Below, one piece after another: positions 56,423 through 64,000 of a stretch of DNA of 64,000 nt (position 1 is its first letter; every line of letters begins with the position of its first letter). The notes under the pieces are model-generated. The model saw only the letters and a list, made by a program, of their open reading frames with translations, was not told where the DNA came from and ran no database searches. Location: IMG/VR virus record IMGVR_UViG_3300005534_000001, positions 1 through 64,000 of that record. One strand, 5' to 3'. This DNA comes from a virus. Both the position numbers and the translations under genes were made by a program.

Positions 56423-56824
56423 ATGGCACTACCAATGAATAAAATCGGCAATCATTCAGGGGCATGGGATTCATCGGCCCAAAGGGACGTACTCCAGAGC
56501 AATTGTCAATTACCTTTTGTTCTCACAGGTTCAGCCGATGCCCTCGCATGGCCGGCAAGTTACATTGTCAACTCATCCGTTGTGGATGCAATGACACTCG
56601 GTACTCCCATTGCCGGAGATCCATTGGTCGGTGGCGATGACGGGAAAACCATTACAGTTGCCGATGTCGGCGGCCATGCTCATACGATCACCACGGCTAA
56701 CAACGTGATCATCAACAGCAAGAAGACGCTCACATTCAATGGAACCATTGGTTCTTTCGTTGAGCTCCAGGCGTGGAATGGACTCTGGATAGTCTTGGCC
56801 AACACTGGAATAACAATCAGCTAA
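56423..56824 (+). CDS. Beta-rich structural protein
   Basis: 133 aa. Gly/Thr/Ala-rich strands (TVADVGGHAHTITTANNVII, LTFNGTIGSFVELQAW). Head decoration or minor tail type; no family certain. Followed by a terminator. Confidence 0.6.
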   Translation: MALPMNKIGNHSGAWDSSAQRDVLQSNCQLPFVLTGSADALAWPASYIVNSSVVDAMTLGTPIAGDPLVGGDDGKTITVADVGGHAHTITTANNVIINSKKTLTFNGTIGSFVELQAWNGLWIVLANTGITIS

Positions 56825-56842
56825 CCTTCCACATGTGAACTG

Positions 56843-56873
56843 GGCCGATCAATCGAGGTCGGCCATTCTTTTT
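56843..56873 (+). terminator. Rho-independent terminator
   Basis: GGCCGA-N10-TCGGCC followed by ATTCTTTTT. After the small structural gene, ahead of the gap to 56948. Confidence 0.7.
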
Positions 56874-56947
56874 GGTGTAACAGGAATGCAGAATGATTTT
56901 CATATTCGCAATTTTAATCGTATTTTTACTTCTCTGTGGGCAGATCA

Positions 56948-58969
56948 ATGAAAAAACTAATCTCGTTATTATTCCTGATTTCAACTCTGTCGTTTTGCCA
57001 GAGTTTTTCGACTGGGAGCATAACGGCTTCCGGTACGACATGTGCGACAACAAACGCTTGCATTGCTCTTCATCTCCCAATAAATACGGCCACGGTAGCA
57101 GTAACAATTACGGGTACATGGACAGGAACAATTCAATTCGAGGGAGCCGCAAACGATCCTTCGGTGACATTCGTTTCAGTCTCCGGCCAGCCGTTGCCAT
57201 CGGGTGTATTAGCTAGTTCGGCAACGGCAAATGGAACATGGATTTTTCCGGCAGGAGCACTTAGCGATTTTCATGTTAGGGAATCGGCGGCGATGACCGG
57301 AGCCGCCGTTGTTACTATCAATGCATCTCTTGGGGCTACTCCACAAGGGACAACGATTAGCGGCACAGTAAATCAAGGTGCAGCCAATGCTACTCCGTGG
57401 AATCAGAATATTTCACAGGTAGCAGGGCAGATTCTTGGAGCAATCGCAAATTATGGGACAACGCCGGGACCTGTTCTGGTGCCGGGGGTGAATGCATTTA
57501 TAACGAATGTGCCAGCAGTTTCCCAATCTGGTACATGGACAGTCCAACCTGGCAACACAGCGAACACAACGCCGTGGCTGTTTACCATTCAGCAGGGCGG
57601 CAATCCGGCAACGGTATCAGCGGGTGGTGCGCTCAAGGTGGACGGGAGCGCAGTCACGCAGCCGGTTAGCGGAACGGTCGCAACGTCAAATTTACCTAAC
57701 ACCGTCGATACTGGTACCGGAGCATCGGGAGCAAGCACAATTCGCGTTGCTCCTGGAACTGGGAACTTTACCGTTGTCCAGCCTACAGGCACCAATTTAC
57801 ACGTGGTGGCCGATACGGGCAGCACAATGACGGTAACCGGAAACGTGAGCACAGTTGGCACGGCTAGCAACAACGCAGGCGCACCAGCAGCAACAAGCAA
57901 TCTCGGCGTTCTTCCCGCAATCGCCAACGCGGCCAGCCCTTCTTGGACAGAAGGCAATCAGGTTCTCGCGAGCACCGATTTAACCGGCAGGCAGAGAGTA
58001 CGCGGCACAGCAACAAACAATAATGCGGCTCCTGGAGCGGACCAGATTGACATAATGCCGAACGTGGCCAATGCGGCCTCCCCGACTTGGGTAGAAGGCA
58101 ATTCAACAAAGGACAGCGTAGATCTCGCCGGGCGTAAGCGCACTTTTAACCCGGATCTCACGCCGGGAACCTGCACGATCACAGCTTCAGGTACAGCCAA
58201 CGGCTGCACAGTCACCATGAGCGGATACGCTGGTGCGGGATTCATTGTGACGGCAGGCGGGGCAGGAACGGCAACACTTGCGCCTTATATCGTTGGGCCT
58301 GATTGTTCCACAATTCGCACCACAGCAACGCAGATGATGGACGTTGCTAACGGAAGCGTAGTTTCCAGTGTTGCCAATCCGGCAACCGGCAAGGTGTATC
58401 AATTACTTGGGCCGCAAGCGGGAGATTGTAAAGTGGGAGTGTATGCCAGCGCATTTACGGCAAACATCACCATCCAATTGAGGGCAACCACGATACCGTT
58501 TGCTGGTCAAGGGTTTAATGTTAACGGTGGCACTTGGACACCGTGGCCTCTTTATACGAATGCGCCTTCGACCACTAACGGTCAACCGTTCTGGCAGAGC
58601 TATGTTGACCCTTGCGCGGCCCCCGGAGTTCTAAAGTCACACAAGTTCGCCAACATCACCACTTCAACTACAACGCAGATCATTGCTGTTTCCGGGTCCA
58701 CAAACATTTATATATGTGGGATTGACGTTCAGCTCAACTCAACCACCTCGAGCACTATCTTGTTTGAGCATGGCACCGGAGCGGCTTGCACTGGAACGGT
58801 ATCGGACACGGCAACCTATTCAAACGGCGGCCTTACTTCTGAAACTATTCACATGGGATTTGGAGCAGGAACTTATTACGCAACTGGAGCATCACAAGGC
58901 GTCTGTGCGGTGACTACCGTTGGCACTTCGCCAACAATTTCAGTGGACATCACGATGGTTCAGCAGTAG
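56948..58969 (+). CDS. Large surface/tail-type protein with signal peptide
   Basis: 673 aa from ATG 56948. MKKLISLLFLISTLSFCQ is a Sec signal peptide (n-region KK, Leu-rich core, FCQ end), cleaved before SFS. The mature part is Thr/Ala/Gly/Asn-rich with beta repeats (QPVSGTVATSN, TSNLGVLPAIANAASP..., NVANAASPTWVEGN twice-like), as in phage surface or tail fibres. Two near repeats of an N-A-S-P-S/T-W-x-E-G-N unit near residues 345-390. It is odd that a virion protein is exported. Confidence 0.75.
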   Translation: MKKLISLLFLISTLSFCQSFSTGSITASGTTCATTNACIALHLPINTATVAVTITGTWTGTIQFEGAANDPSVTFVSVSGQPLPSGVLASSATANGTWIFPAGALSDFHVRESAAMTGAAVVTINASLGATPQGTTISGTVNQGAANATPWNQNISQVAGQILGAIANYGTTPGPVLVPGVNAFITNVPAVSQSGTWTVQPGNTANTTPWLFTIQQGGNPATVSAGGALKVDGSAVTQPVSGTVATSNLPNTVDTGTGASGASTIRVAPGTGNFTVVQPTGTNLHVVADTGSTMTVTGNVSTVGTASNNAGAPAATSNLGVLPAIANAASPSWTEGNQVLASTDLTGRQRVRGTATNNNAAPGADQIDIMPNVANAASPTWVEGNSTKDSVDLAGRKRTFNPDLTPGTCTITASGTANGCTVTMSGYAGAGFIVTAGGAGTATLAPYIVGPDCSTIRTTATQMMDVANGSVVSSVANPATGKVYQLLGPQAGDCKVGVYASAFTANITIQLRATTIPFAGQGFNVNGGTWTPWPLYTNAPSTTNGQPFWQSYVDPCAAPGVLKSHKFANITTSTTTQIIAVSGSTNIYICGIDVQLNSTTSSTILFEHGTGAACTGTVSDTATYSNGGLTSETIHMGFGAGTYYATGASQGVCAVTTVGTSPTISVDITMVQQ

Positions 58970-58981
58970 CCATATTCAGCA

Positions 58982-61141
58982 ATGATAATTAAATTGATCT
59001 CAGCATGTACCATCCTGTGCTCTTCTATTTTCGGACAGAGCATCAATTCCTCATCCCAACCGGGCGCAACCGCTGATGTTCAAATCAGCAATGCAATTGC
59101 CGCACTCGCTGGCAATGGAACCGTGGTCGCTGATTACCTCACAGTTCAGACCTTTGCAGCCTGTCCATTGTGGGGAAGCAACAAGATCATTCTTGAACTT
59201 CGTCCTGTTCAGTTCAATTTAAATTCAGCCTGCACTATTCCGATTAACGTTTCACTTAAGATGTGGAACGGTGCTCTTCTTGCTCCAGCAGCCAATATTA
59301 ATTTTTTCATAAATGGCAATGTGGATGCGCAACCTCAGCAGCGAATCGTAAACATCACCAATGGGAATGTGGTATTTCAGCACGTTCCAACGATCTGGTG
59401 GGACTGGTACGGAGCGGCAGACCTCGCTAATTCAGACGGCCCGATTCAGGCAGGCTTGAACGCGCTGGCATTGACAGGCGGGGCAGCAGCGCGGAAACCT
59501 CCATTCCTTTGTGTCCCAGGCGGGAACTATACGCTTCATTCGCGGCCATTGCATATTGCAACCGGCAACGTGATTTTTGGTGGACCTGGCAGCGGATCGG
59601 AGTCATGCGGATTTCGGGAGAATTGGGGATTCGGGCCAAGCCTCGTGATCGGACCAAGCCCAGCGCAAGGGTATTGCGGACAAGGTACGACCTGCACGGT
59701 ATCAGCTCCCTTGGTTGCTGGATTGACCACGAGCGGCGGGAATGCTCTCAACTTCGATGGCATTCATCCGTACTGGTTTAATTTGTCTCTCGACACCAAA
59801 GAGTTGAACGCTATGAATGGCCTCACGCAATTGACGTTAGAGGCATTCGTAAACACTAGCGCCGTGGCAACGGGCATGATCATGGGATCATCGGGCAGGT
59901 TCGCTCAATCCGATCCAGTTACCCAGGCATTCAGTCTGCTTCTTGTGGGATCGGTGCCAACCTGCAAAATCAACACGAGCAACGGGATGGTACAGGTCAA
60001 CGGCGGCAGTCTCACAGTAGGAACCACGGCGCATGTTGCCTGTTCGTGGGATGGCTCAACGGTTCGCCTATTCGTGGCTGGCGTAGAAACCGCCTCGGGA
60101 GCAGCAACCGGCACCCTACTGAAGAAAGATTCCGAGGATGTGACCATCGGACCAGCGTTGCAATCATGGCCGGATGCTGGAGTTCTGACCAACGCCTGCA
60201 AATGCACGATTGACAGCCCAAAGATAAGTAACATCGCGCTCTATACGAGTGATGCCGGGTTCACTCCTCCAACGGCGAAACTCGTAAAAGATGCCAACAC
60301 TTTAGCCCTTTTGAACTTTGCAAACTGCTTTGACGTGTTCTGCGACTTTCAGAGCAAAGATGCTAACGGGTTCCTGTTTTTTCGCAACGCCACATTTGCA
60401 GCCGCGCTGAACAATGTGCAACTTAAAGACCTCGTAATCAGCACAGGAACGGGGTTCGGAGGCGGTCTCTACTGGTACCAAACAAACCGATGGCAGCAGA
60501 ACAACTTGCACATTGCGTTGAACACTGGAGCAGCAGATTACTTCTGGAACAACTCGTTCATTGGCAGTGCGAGGACTCTATACATTGATGCTGGAGGGAC
60601 TGGCAATGGGCCTCTAGGCCATGATCTCATCGGCCTTGGGATGGTCGGTGCGGTCGGCGTGATTGAACTTGATGACGTGAATGTCACGGGCGGTCAATAC
60701 CAGATTGTGGGCAATGGTGGGAGCGGTCAATTCAATCGTCTTTACACTGCCCCAACTACAGAAACGTCCTTTTCAGTATTTGCCAAGGGAAGCGGAGGAT
60801 CTGAAACCTTTCAGTTTAACAATCTGGCTTGTGATGCCGAAGTATCGGGAGCGGGAGCAACCTTTCAGGCTTGCGCTTACATTTCGAACATGCGAACTGT
60901 TCAATTCATAGGCGGGGAACTGGAAGCAACTCAGCAATCTCCGCTTTGGGTGGATGGAGGAGAGTCAGTAACCGTTATCGGTTCTCGTTTTCTTCAGACG
61001 ATAAGCTATCCAGCGCAGATCGTGCATGTGGTTAATCCACCGACGCAAACGATACACATATTCAACGCGGTTCAGGCTGGAACACAATTCGGGCATACCC
61101 TGCCTTGGTGCGACAACATGACCGCTTGCTTGGTTCAGTAA
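58982..61141 (+). CDS. Tailspike-like protein with LamG-type domain and signal peptide
   Basis: 719 aa. MIIKLISACTILCSSIFGQ is a Sec signal peptide. DVQISNAIAALAGNGTVVADY at the N-terminus fits a beta-helix cap of pectate-lyase-like tailspikes. A laminin-G/concanavalin-like domain lies around 255-440 (LTLEAFVNTS, HVACSWDGSTVRLFVAGVE), followed by more beta-helix rungs. It probably binds or cuts host polysaccharide. Confidence 0.7.
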   Translation: MIIKLISACTILCSSIFGQSINSSSQPGATADVQISNAIAALAGNGTVVADYLTVQTFAACPLWGSNKIILELRPVQFNLNSACTIPINVSLKMWNGALLAPAANINFFINGNVDAQPQQRIVNITNGNVVFQHVPTIWWDWYGAADLANSDGPIQAGLNALALTGGAAARKPPFLCVPGGNYTLHSRPLHIATGNVIFGGPGSGSESCGFRENWGFGPSLVIGPSPAQGYCGQGTTCTVSAPLVAGLTTSGGNALNFDGIHPYWFNLSLDTKELNAMNGLTQLTLEAFVNTSAVATGMIMGSSGRFAQSDPVTQAFSLLLVGSVPTCKINTSNGMVQVNGGSLTVGTTAHVACSWDGSTVRLFVAGVETASGAATGTLLKKDSEDVTIGPALQSWPDAGVLTNACKCTIDSPKISNIALYTSDAGFTPPTAKLVKDANTLALLNFANCFDVFCDFQSKDANGFLFFRNATFAAALNNVQLKDLVISTGTGFGGGLYWYQTNRWQQNNLHIALNTGAADYFWNNSFIGSARTLYIDAGGTGNGPLGHDLIGLGMVGAVGVIELDDVNVTGGQYQIVGNGGSGQFNRLYTAPTTETSFSVFAKGSGGSETFQFNNLACDAEVSGAGATFQACAYISNMRTVQFIGGELEATQQSPLWVDGGESVTVIGSRFLQTISYPAQIVHVVNPPTQTIHIFNAVQAGTQFGHTLPWCDNMTACLVQ

Positions 61142-61232
61142 CTCCAAAACAAATTAATCAGGACTTATAAATCACGCCCATTGGTCGGCATTTTAATAGG
61201 CCAAGAATTAATCAGCTTAAAGGAGCGATATT

Positions 61233-62216
61233 ATGAATGAAATTACCATTGTTTCTTCCACGGATACACAAGCCGAAGTAAACGCAGCTCTGGGAATTGA
61301 AGAGCCCAAAGCGACTGAAGTAAAAGAAGAACCCAAACCAGAAGTCAAAGAAACTCCAGCAGTTGAGAAGCCTGCAAAAGAATCCAAGGCTGCCAACGAA
61401 ACAGAAGAAGAAAGAGCAGAAGCCGAGAAAGACAAAGGCAAAGGCGGCTGGCAGCGCCGTATCGACAAACTGACCAGAGAAAAATACGAACTTCTTGAAG
61501 AGAATCGCAATCTTCGCGCTGGCAAGGAACGCTTGGGGGCTGTGCCCGCTGTGGCGACCGAGGAAGAGCCAAAGAAACCAGTAGTCGAAGATGATCCACA
61601 GCCCAAGAAGGAAGCCTTCACCGATTATGAAGAGTACCTTGATGCGCGAGCAGCATGGAGAGCGCGGCAAGAGTTCAAGGCCCTGACAGAGAAACAATCC
61701 AAGGAGTCTGATCAAGCCGCAGAAAATCAGCGCATCCAGGAAACATTCGACAGTTACAACAAGAGATTCGAGCAAGCCAAATCCGACATCCCTGATCTTG
61801 AAGAGAAACTGCTTGAGGCAGCCCAAGCCGGTGTAAATATCCCGCAAGCAGCAATTATGGCCATCTATGAATTGGAGAATGGCCCAGAAGTTTCTTACTA
61901 CATCGCTACCAATTCAGATGTAGCAGAAAAACTCAACAAGATGACCACTCTCCGCGCAGTGGCCGAAATTGGCCGCATTGCCTATACCTTGCAGAATAAT
62001 CCAAAGGAAGAGACCAAAGCGGAACCAAAGCCGAAGGCCGAAGAGCCTAAGCCTGCAAAAGTTGAAGCCCCAAAGACAAAGGCCGCGAGTCCTCCACCTG
62101 AGCCTATAGCTCCAGTGGGCGGCTCCTCAACCAATGCGAGCGTCCCGGATTTCGACAAAATGAGCATGTCTGAATACACGGCATGGTACAAAAAGAATTA
62201 TCCAGGCGTCCGCTAA
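61233..62216 (+). CDS. Scaffold-like protein
   Basis: 327 aa, behind AAGGAG. Glu/Lys/Ala/Pro-rich and largely coiled (EEERAEAEKDKGKGGWQRRI, NRLRA region), C-terminus ending in a short conserved SMSEYTAWYKKNYPG segment, as in scaffolds where the C-terminal helix binds the coat. Directly before the coat gene, the usual place of the scaffold. Confidence 0.75.
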   Translation: MNEITIVSSTDTQAEVNAALGIEEPKATEVKEEPKPEVKETPAVEKPAKESKAANETEEERAEAEKDKGKGGWQRRIDKLTREKYELLEENRNLRAGKERLGAVPAVATEEEPKKPVVEDDPQPKKEAFTDYEEYLDARAAWRARQEFKALTEKQSKESDQAAENQRIQETFDSYNKRFEQAKSDIPDLEEKLLEAAQAGVNIPQAAIMAIYELENGPEVSYYIATNSDVAEKLNKMTTLRAVAEIGRIAYTLQNNPKEETKAEPKPKAEEPKPAKVEAPKTKAASPPPEPIAPVGGSSTNASVPDFDKMSMSEYTAWYKKNYPGVR

Positions 62217-62232
62217 ATTCAGGAGAATTTAA

Positions 62233-63435
62233 GTGAACACCCTTTTAACTTCCAGTATCATCACCAAAGAAGCCGTACGGGTGCTTGAGAACAATCTTAC
62301 TCTGACCAAGCACATCAACCGCGACTACGATGATCAATTCGCCAAAAAGGGCGCAGTCATCGGCAATACCATCAACGTACGCAAACCGCCCCGTTACATC
62401 GGTACCACTGGATCTGCGCTCTCAATTGAAGATGCGACCGAGACCAGCGTACCGTTGACACTCACCACTCAATTCCACGTGGACATCGCCTTCACCACGG
62501 TCGATTTGACCTTGAGCATCAACGATTTCAGCCGCCAATTCATCAAGCCTGCCATCGCGGCCATTGCCAACAAGGTAGACTTTGATGCCTCGTTGCTCTA
62601 CCAGACGGTTTACAACACCATCGGCACTCCGGGAACTACGCCCAACGCACTGCTGACTTATCTTCAGGCACAGCAGCGCTTGAACGAAGAAGCGGCTCCT
62701 TTGGATGAGCGCAGCCTGTGCATGACTCCTGCCATGAATGCTGCCATCGTGGACTCTCTCAAGGGATTGTTTCAGTCCTCTGAAAAAATCCGCGAACAGT
62801 ACGAAAAGGGCATGATCGGGATGTCCATTGGTCTTGAATGGTACATGGATCAGAACCTGCGCACCCATAAGATTGGGCCTCTTGGCGGTACACCTCTGGT
62901 AAGCGGTGCCGGACAGACAGGTACCTCTTTGCTGACCTCTGGATGGACGGCTGCTGCGGCTTCCCGGCTCAAAAAGGGCGATGTATTCACGATTGCCAAT
63001 GTGAATGCGGTGAACCCTCAGAATCGGCAATCCACTGGCTCACTTCGCCAGTTTGTCGCGACGGCTGATTTCTCTTCGGCTGCGGATGGAACGGGAACCA
63101 TTTCTATCTCGCCCGCTCTGACCGTTGCTGGCCCCTTCCAGACCGTGGATGCACTTCCGGCCAATGCCGCTGCAATCACTGTCTTTGGCGCGGCCAATAC
63201 CCAAACTCCTCAAGGTCTCGTGTTCCATCGGGACGCCTTCACGATGGGCGTTGCCGATCTCATGATGCCCCAGGGAGTCGATATGAACAACAGGGTATCG
63301 GACAAGCAACTTGGATTGAGCCTTCGCCTTGTCCGCGCCTACGACATCAACACGGACCGCCTGCCATGCCGCACAGACATCCTGTACGGTTTCGCGCCGA
63401 TTTACCCGGAACTTTGCTGTAGGATAGCGGGATAG
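62233..63435 (+). CDS. Major capsid protein, P22 gp5-like
   Basis: 400 aa, GTG start behind AGGAG. LTSSIITKEAVRVLENNL, NRDYDDQFAKKGAVIGNTINVRKP and LSINDFSRQFIKPAIAAIANKVD are the P22 coat protein order (HK97 fold with an I-domain region about 200-310). Length is close to P22 gp5. Forms the icosahedral shell on the scaffold. Confidence 0.9.
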   Translation: MNTLLTSSIITKEAVRVLENNLTLTKHINRDYDDQFAKKGAVIGNTINVRKPPRYIGTTGSALSIEDATETSVPLTLTTQFHVDIAFTTVDLTLSINDFSRQFIKPAIAAIANKVDFDASLLYQTVYNTIGTPGTTPNALLTYLQAQQRLNEEAAPLDERSLCMTPAMNAAIVDSLKGLFQSSEKIREQYEKGMIGMSIGLEWYMDQNLRTHKIGPLGGTPLVSGAGQTGTSLLTSGWTAAAASRLKKGDVFTIANVNAVNPQNRQSTGSLRQFVATADFSSAADGTGTISISPALTVAGPFQTVDALPANAAAITVFGAANTQTPQGLVFHRDAFTMGVADLMMPQGVDMNNRVSDKQLGLSLRLVRAYDINTDRLPCRTDILYGFAPIYPELCCRIAG

Positions 63436-63453
63436 CTAGATAACCACCATCCA

Positions 63454-63482
63454 AAGAGGGGTGCGCAATCGCCCCTCTTATT
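63454..63482 (+). terminator. Probable intrinsic terminator
   Basis: AAGAGGGG-N10-CCCCT-CTT, an 8-bp stem, followed by ATTCACACTT. Between the coat gene and the next exported gene; the T-run is short. Confidence 0.6.
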
Positions 63483-63505
63483 CACACTTCAGGAGAACAA
63501 AGTTT

Positions 63506-64000
63506 ATGAAACACGTGAAAGCAATCATTCTTTTCTGTCTACTGGTGGTTTTGGCGGGAACTGGATTTGGTCAGGCCACTCTGCAATCAACAACCGTTTC
63601 GGCTGCTGTAGGATTGAACGATCAGTCAATCGTCGTTGCCTCAGCCACTGGTTTTGTCGCTCCGAACAATGGAGCAATTGCCAGCATCGTATTCATTGAC
63701 CAAGAAGCACTGGGAGTCCAGTCAATTTCCGGCACTACCATTGGCGTCATTCGTGGATATGGTGGAACCCGATCTACTGCTCACGCTTCAGGCACGACAA
63801 CCTATATTGGGCCGCCTAATTACTACGTGTCGTTTCCACAAGCTGGAGCCTGCACAGCAGCCAATCAGGTAGTTTTGCCGACAATCAATATCACCAGCGG
63901 ATTGCAGTACAACTGCCTTGGCGGTGTGTGGGTAGCAATCAATCCGTTGCCTACCAAGTTGTTTTTCCCTGCCGGAACTGCTTCGGTGACCTCATTCAAT
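63506..64000 (+). CDS. Exported surface protein, 3' end off the window
   Basis: ATG 63506 behind AGGAG, open to the window end (165 codons seen). MKHVKAIILFCLLVVLAGTG followed by FGQ is a third Sec signal peptide of the same style. The mature part has Gly/Ser/Thr-rich strands (IVVASATGFVAPNNGAIA, VIRGYGGTRSTAHASG), similar in composition to the proteins at 56948 and 58982. Confidence 0.75.
   Translation, partial: MKHVKAIILFCLLVVLAGTGFGQATLQSTTVSAAVGLNDQSIVVASATGFVAPNNGAIASIVFIDQEALGVQSISGTTIGVIRGYGGTRSTAHASGTTTYIGPPNYYVSFPQAGACTAANQVVLPTINITSGLQYNCLGGVWVAINPLPTKLFFPAGTASVTSFN

Noticed and set aside
56893-57216. Plus-strand frame with a hydrophobic start before the exported protein
   Set aside because: It overlaps the signal-peptide gene from 56948 in another frame, and after 20 residues turns into low-likelihood sequence. 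A leader peptide cannot be excluded.
61212-61847. Minus-strand frame of 211 codons
   Set aside because: Antisense of the Glu/Lys-rich scaffold; the Phe/Leu-rich content is what antisense of GAA/AAG codons gives.

Overview
The window is a 64 kb piece of a double-stranded DNA phage genome, or of a prophage, running off both ends. The late region shows the type of virion: a P22-like portal (54104-56419), an acidic/lysine-rich scaffold-like protein and a P22 gp5-like coat protein (62233-63435), with a small-subunit/large-subunit terminase pair upstream. This points to a short-tailed (podovirus-type) packaging and capsid module. No tRNA, integrase, DNA polymerase or CRISPR array was seen, so the rest of the replication genes must lie outside. 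The host is not stated by the sequence. The Sec signal peptides ending in FGQ or FCQ and the sigma70-like promoters (TTGACA, 16-18 bp, TATAAT-like) suggest a Gram-negative soil-type bacterium, possibly an Acidobacteriota member; that is inference only.

Layout. (1) 1-24998, minus strand: a long early operon of mostly small genes joined by ATGA, GTGA or TAATG overlaps. It carries a recombination module (YqaJ-type exonuclease with a Cys cluster, Rad50/SMC-like ATPase, putative annealing protein; 16.8-20.7 kb), a replication module (DUF1376-type initiator, helicase-loader-like protein, DnaB-type helicase; 7.7-10.3 kb), a PP-loop/PAPS-reductase-like enzyme, HNH nuclease, DUF5131 (Gp37/Gp68), J-domain, ASCH and nucleotidyltransferase proteins, and many zinc-ribbon miniproteins. 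(2) 25121-28808, plus strand: an accessory island with a second PP-loop enzyme, a small HTH protein, an HNH nuclease and a C5-cytosine DNA methyltransferase, behind a divergent promoter with an inverted repeat. (3) 28805-32704 minus, 32800-33624 plus, 33715-35668 minus: short alternating units, most with a recognisable promoter and dyad symmetry. (4) 35752-48744, plus: small membrane and accessory proteins including a SET-domain protein, a lipoprotein, a free-standing PAS protein, a DUF3307 membrane protein, a two-domain glycosidase-like protein and a Bcs1-like AAA+ ATPase. (5) 48741-64000, plus: terminase, portal, scaffold and coat genes interleaved with a dual-specificity phosphatase, a GroES-like protein and three exported-looking surface proteins.

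How it works together. The early operon should open replication by recruiting DnaB and process DNA ends by recombination. The island may modify DNA (cytosine methylation and possibly sulfur chemistry). The late operon packages DNA into a P22-like shell. Most notable points: a class 3 intein (Trp-Cys-Thr triad, no N-terminal nucleophile) splitting the Walker A motif of the terminase; signal peptides on three consecutive surface/tail-type proteins; a SET-domain protein and a Cys phosphatase in the late operon; an in-frame amber codon in a small packaging-region gene and a +1 frameshift at CTT-T in an ASCH gene; repeated 10-bp-stem hairpins in two leaders; and several promoters placed so close to the start codon that the transcripts should be leaderless.
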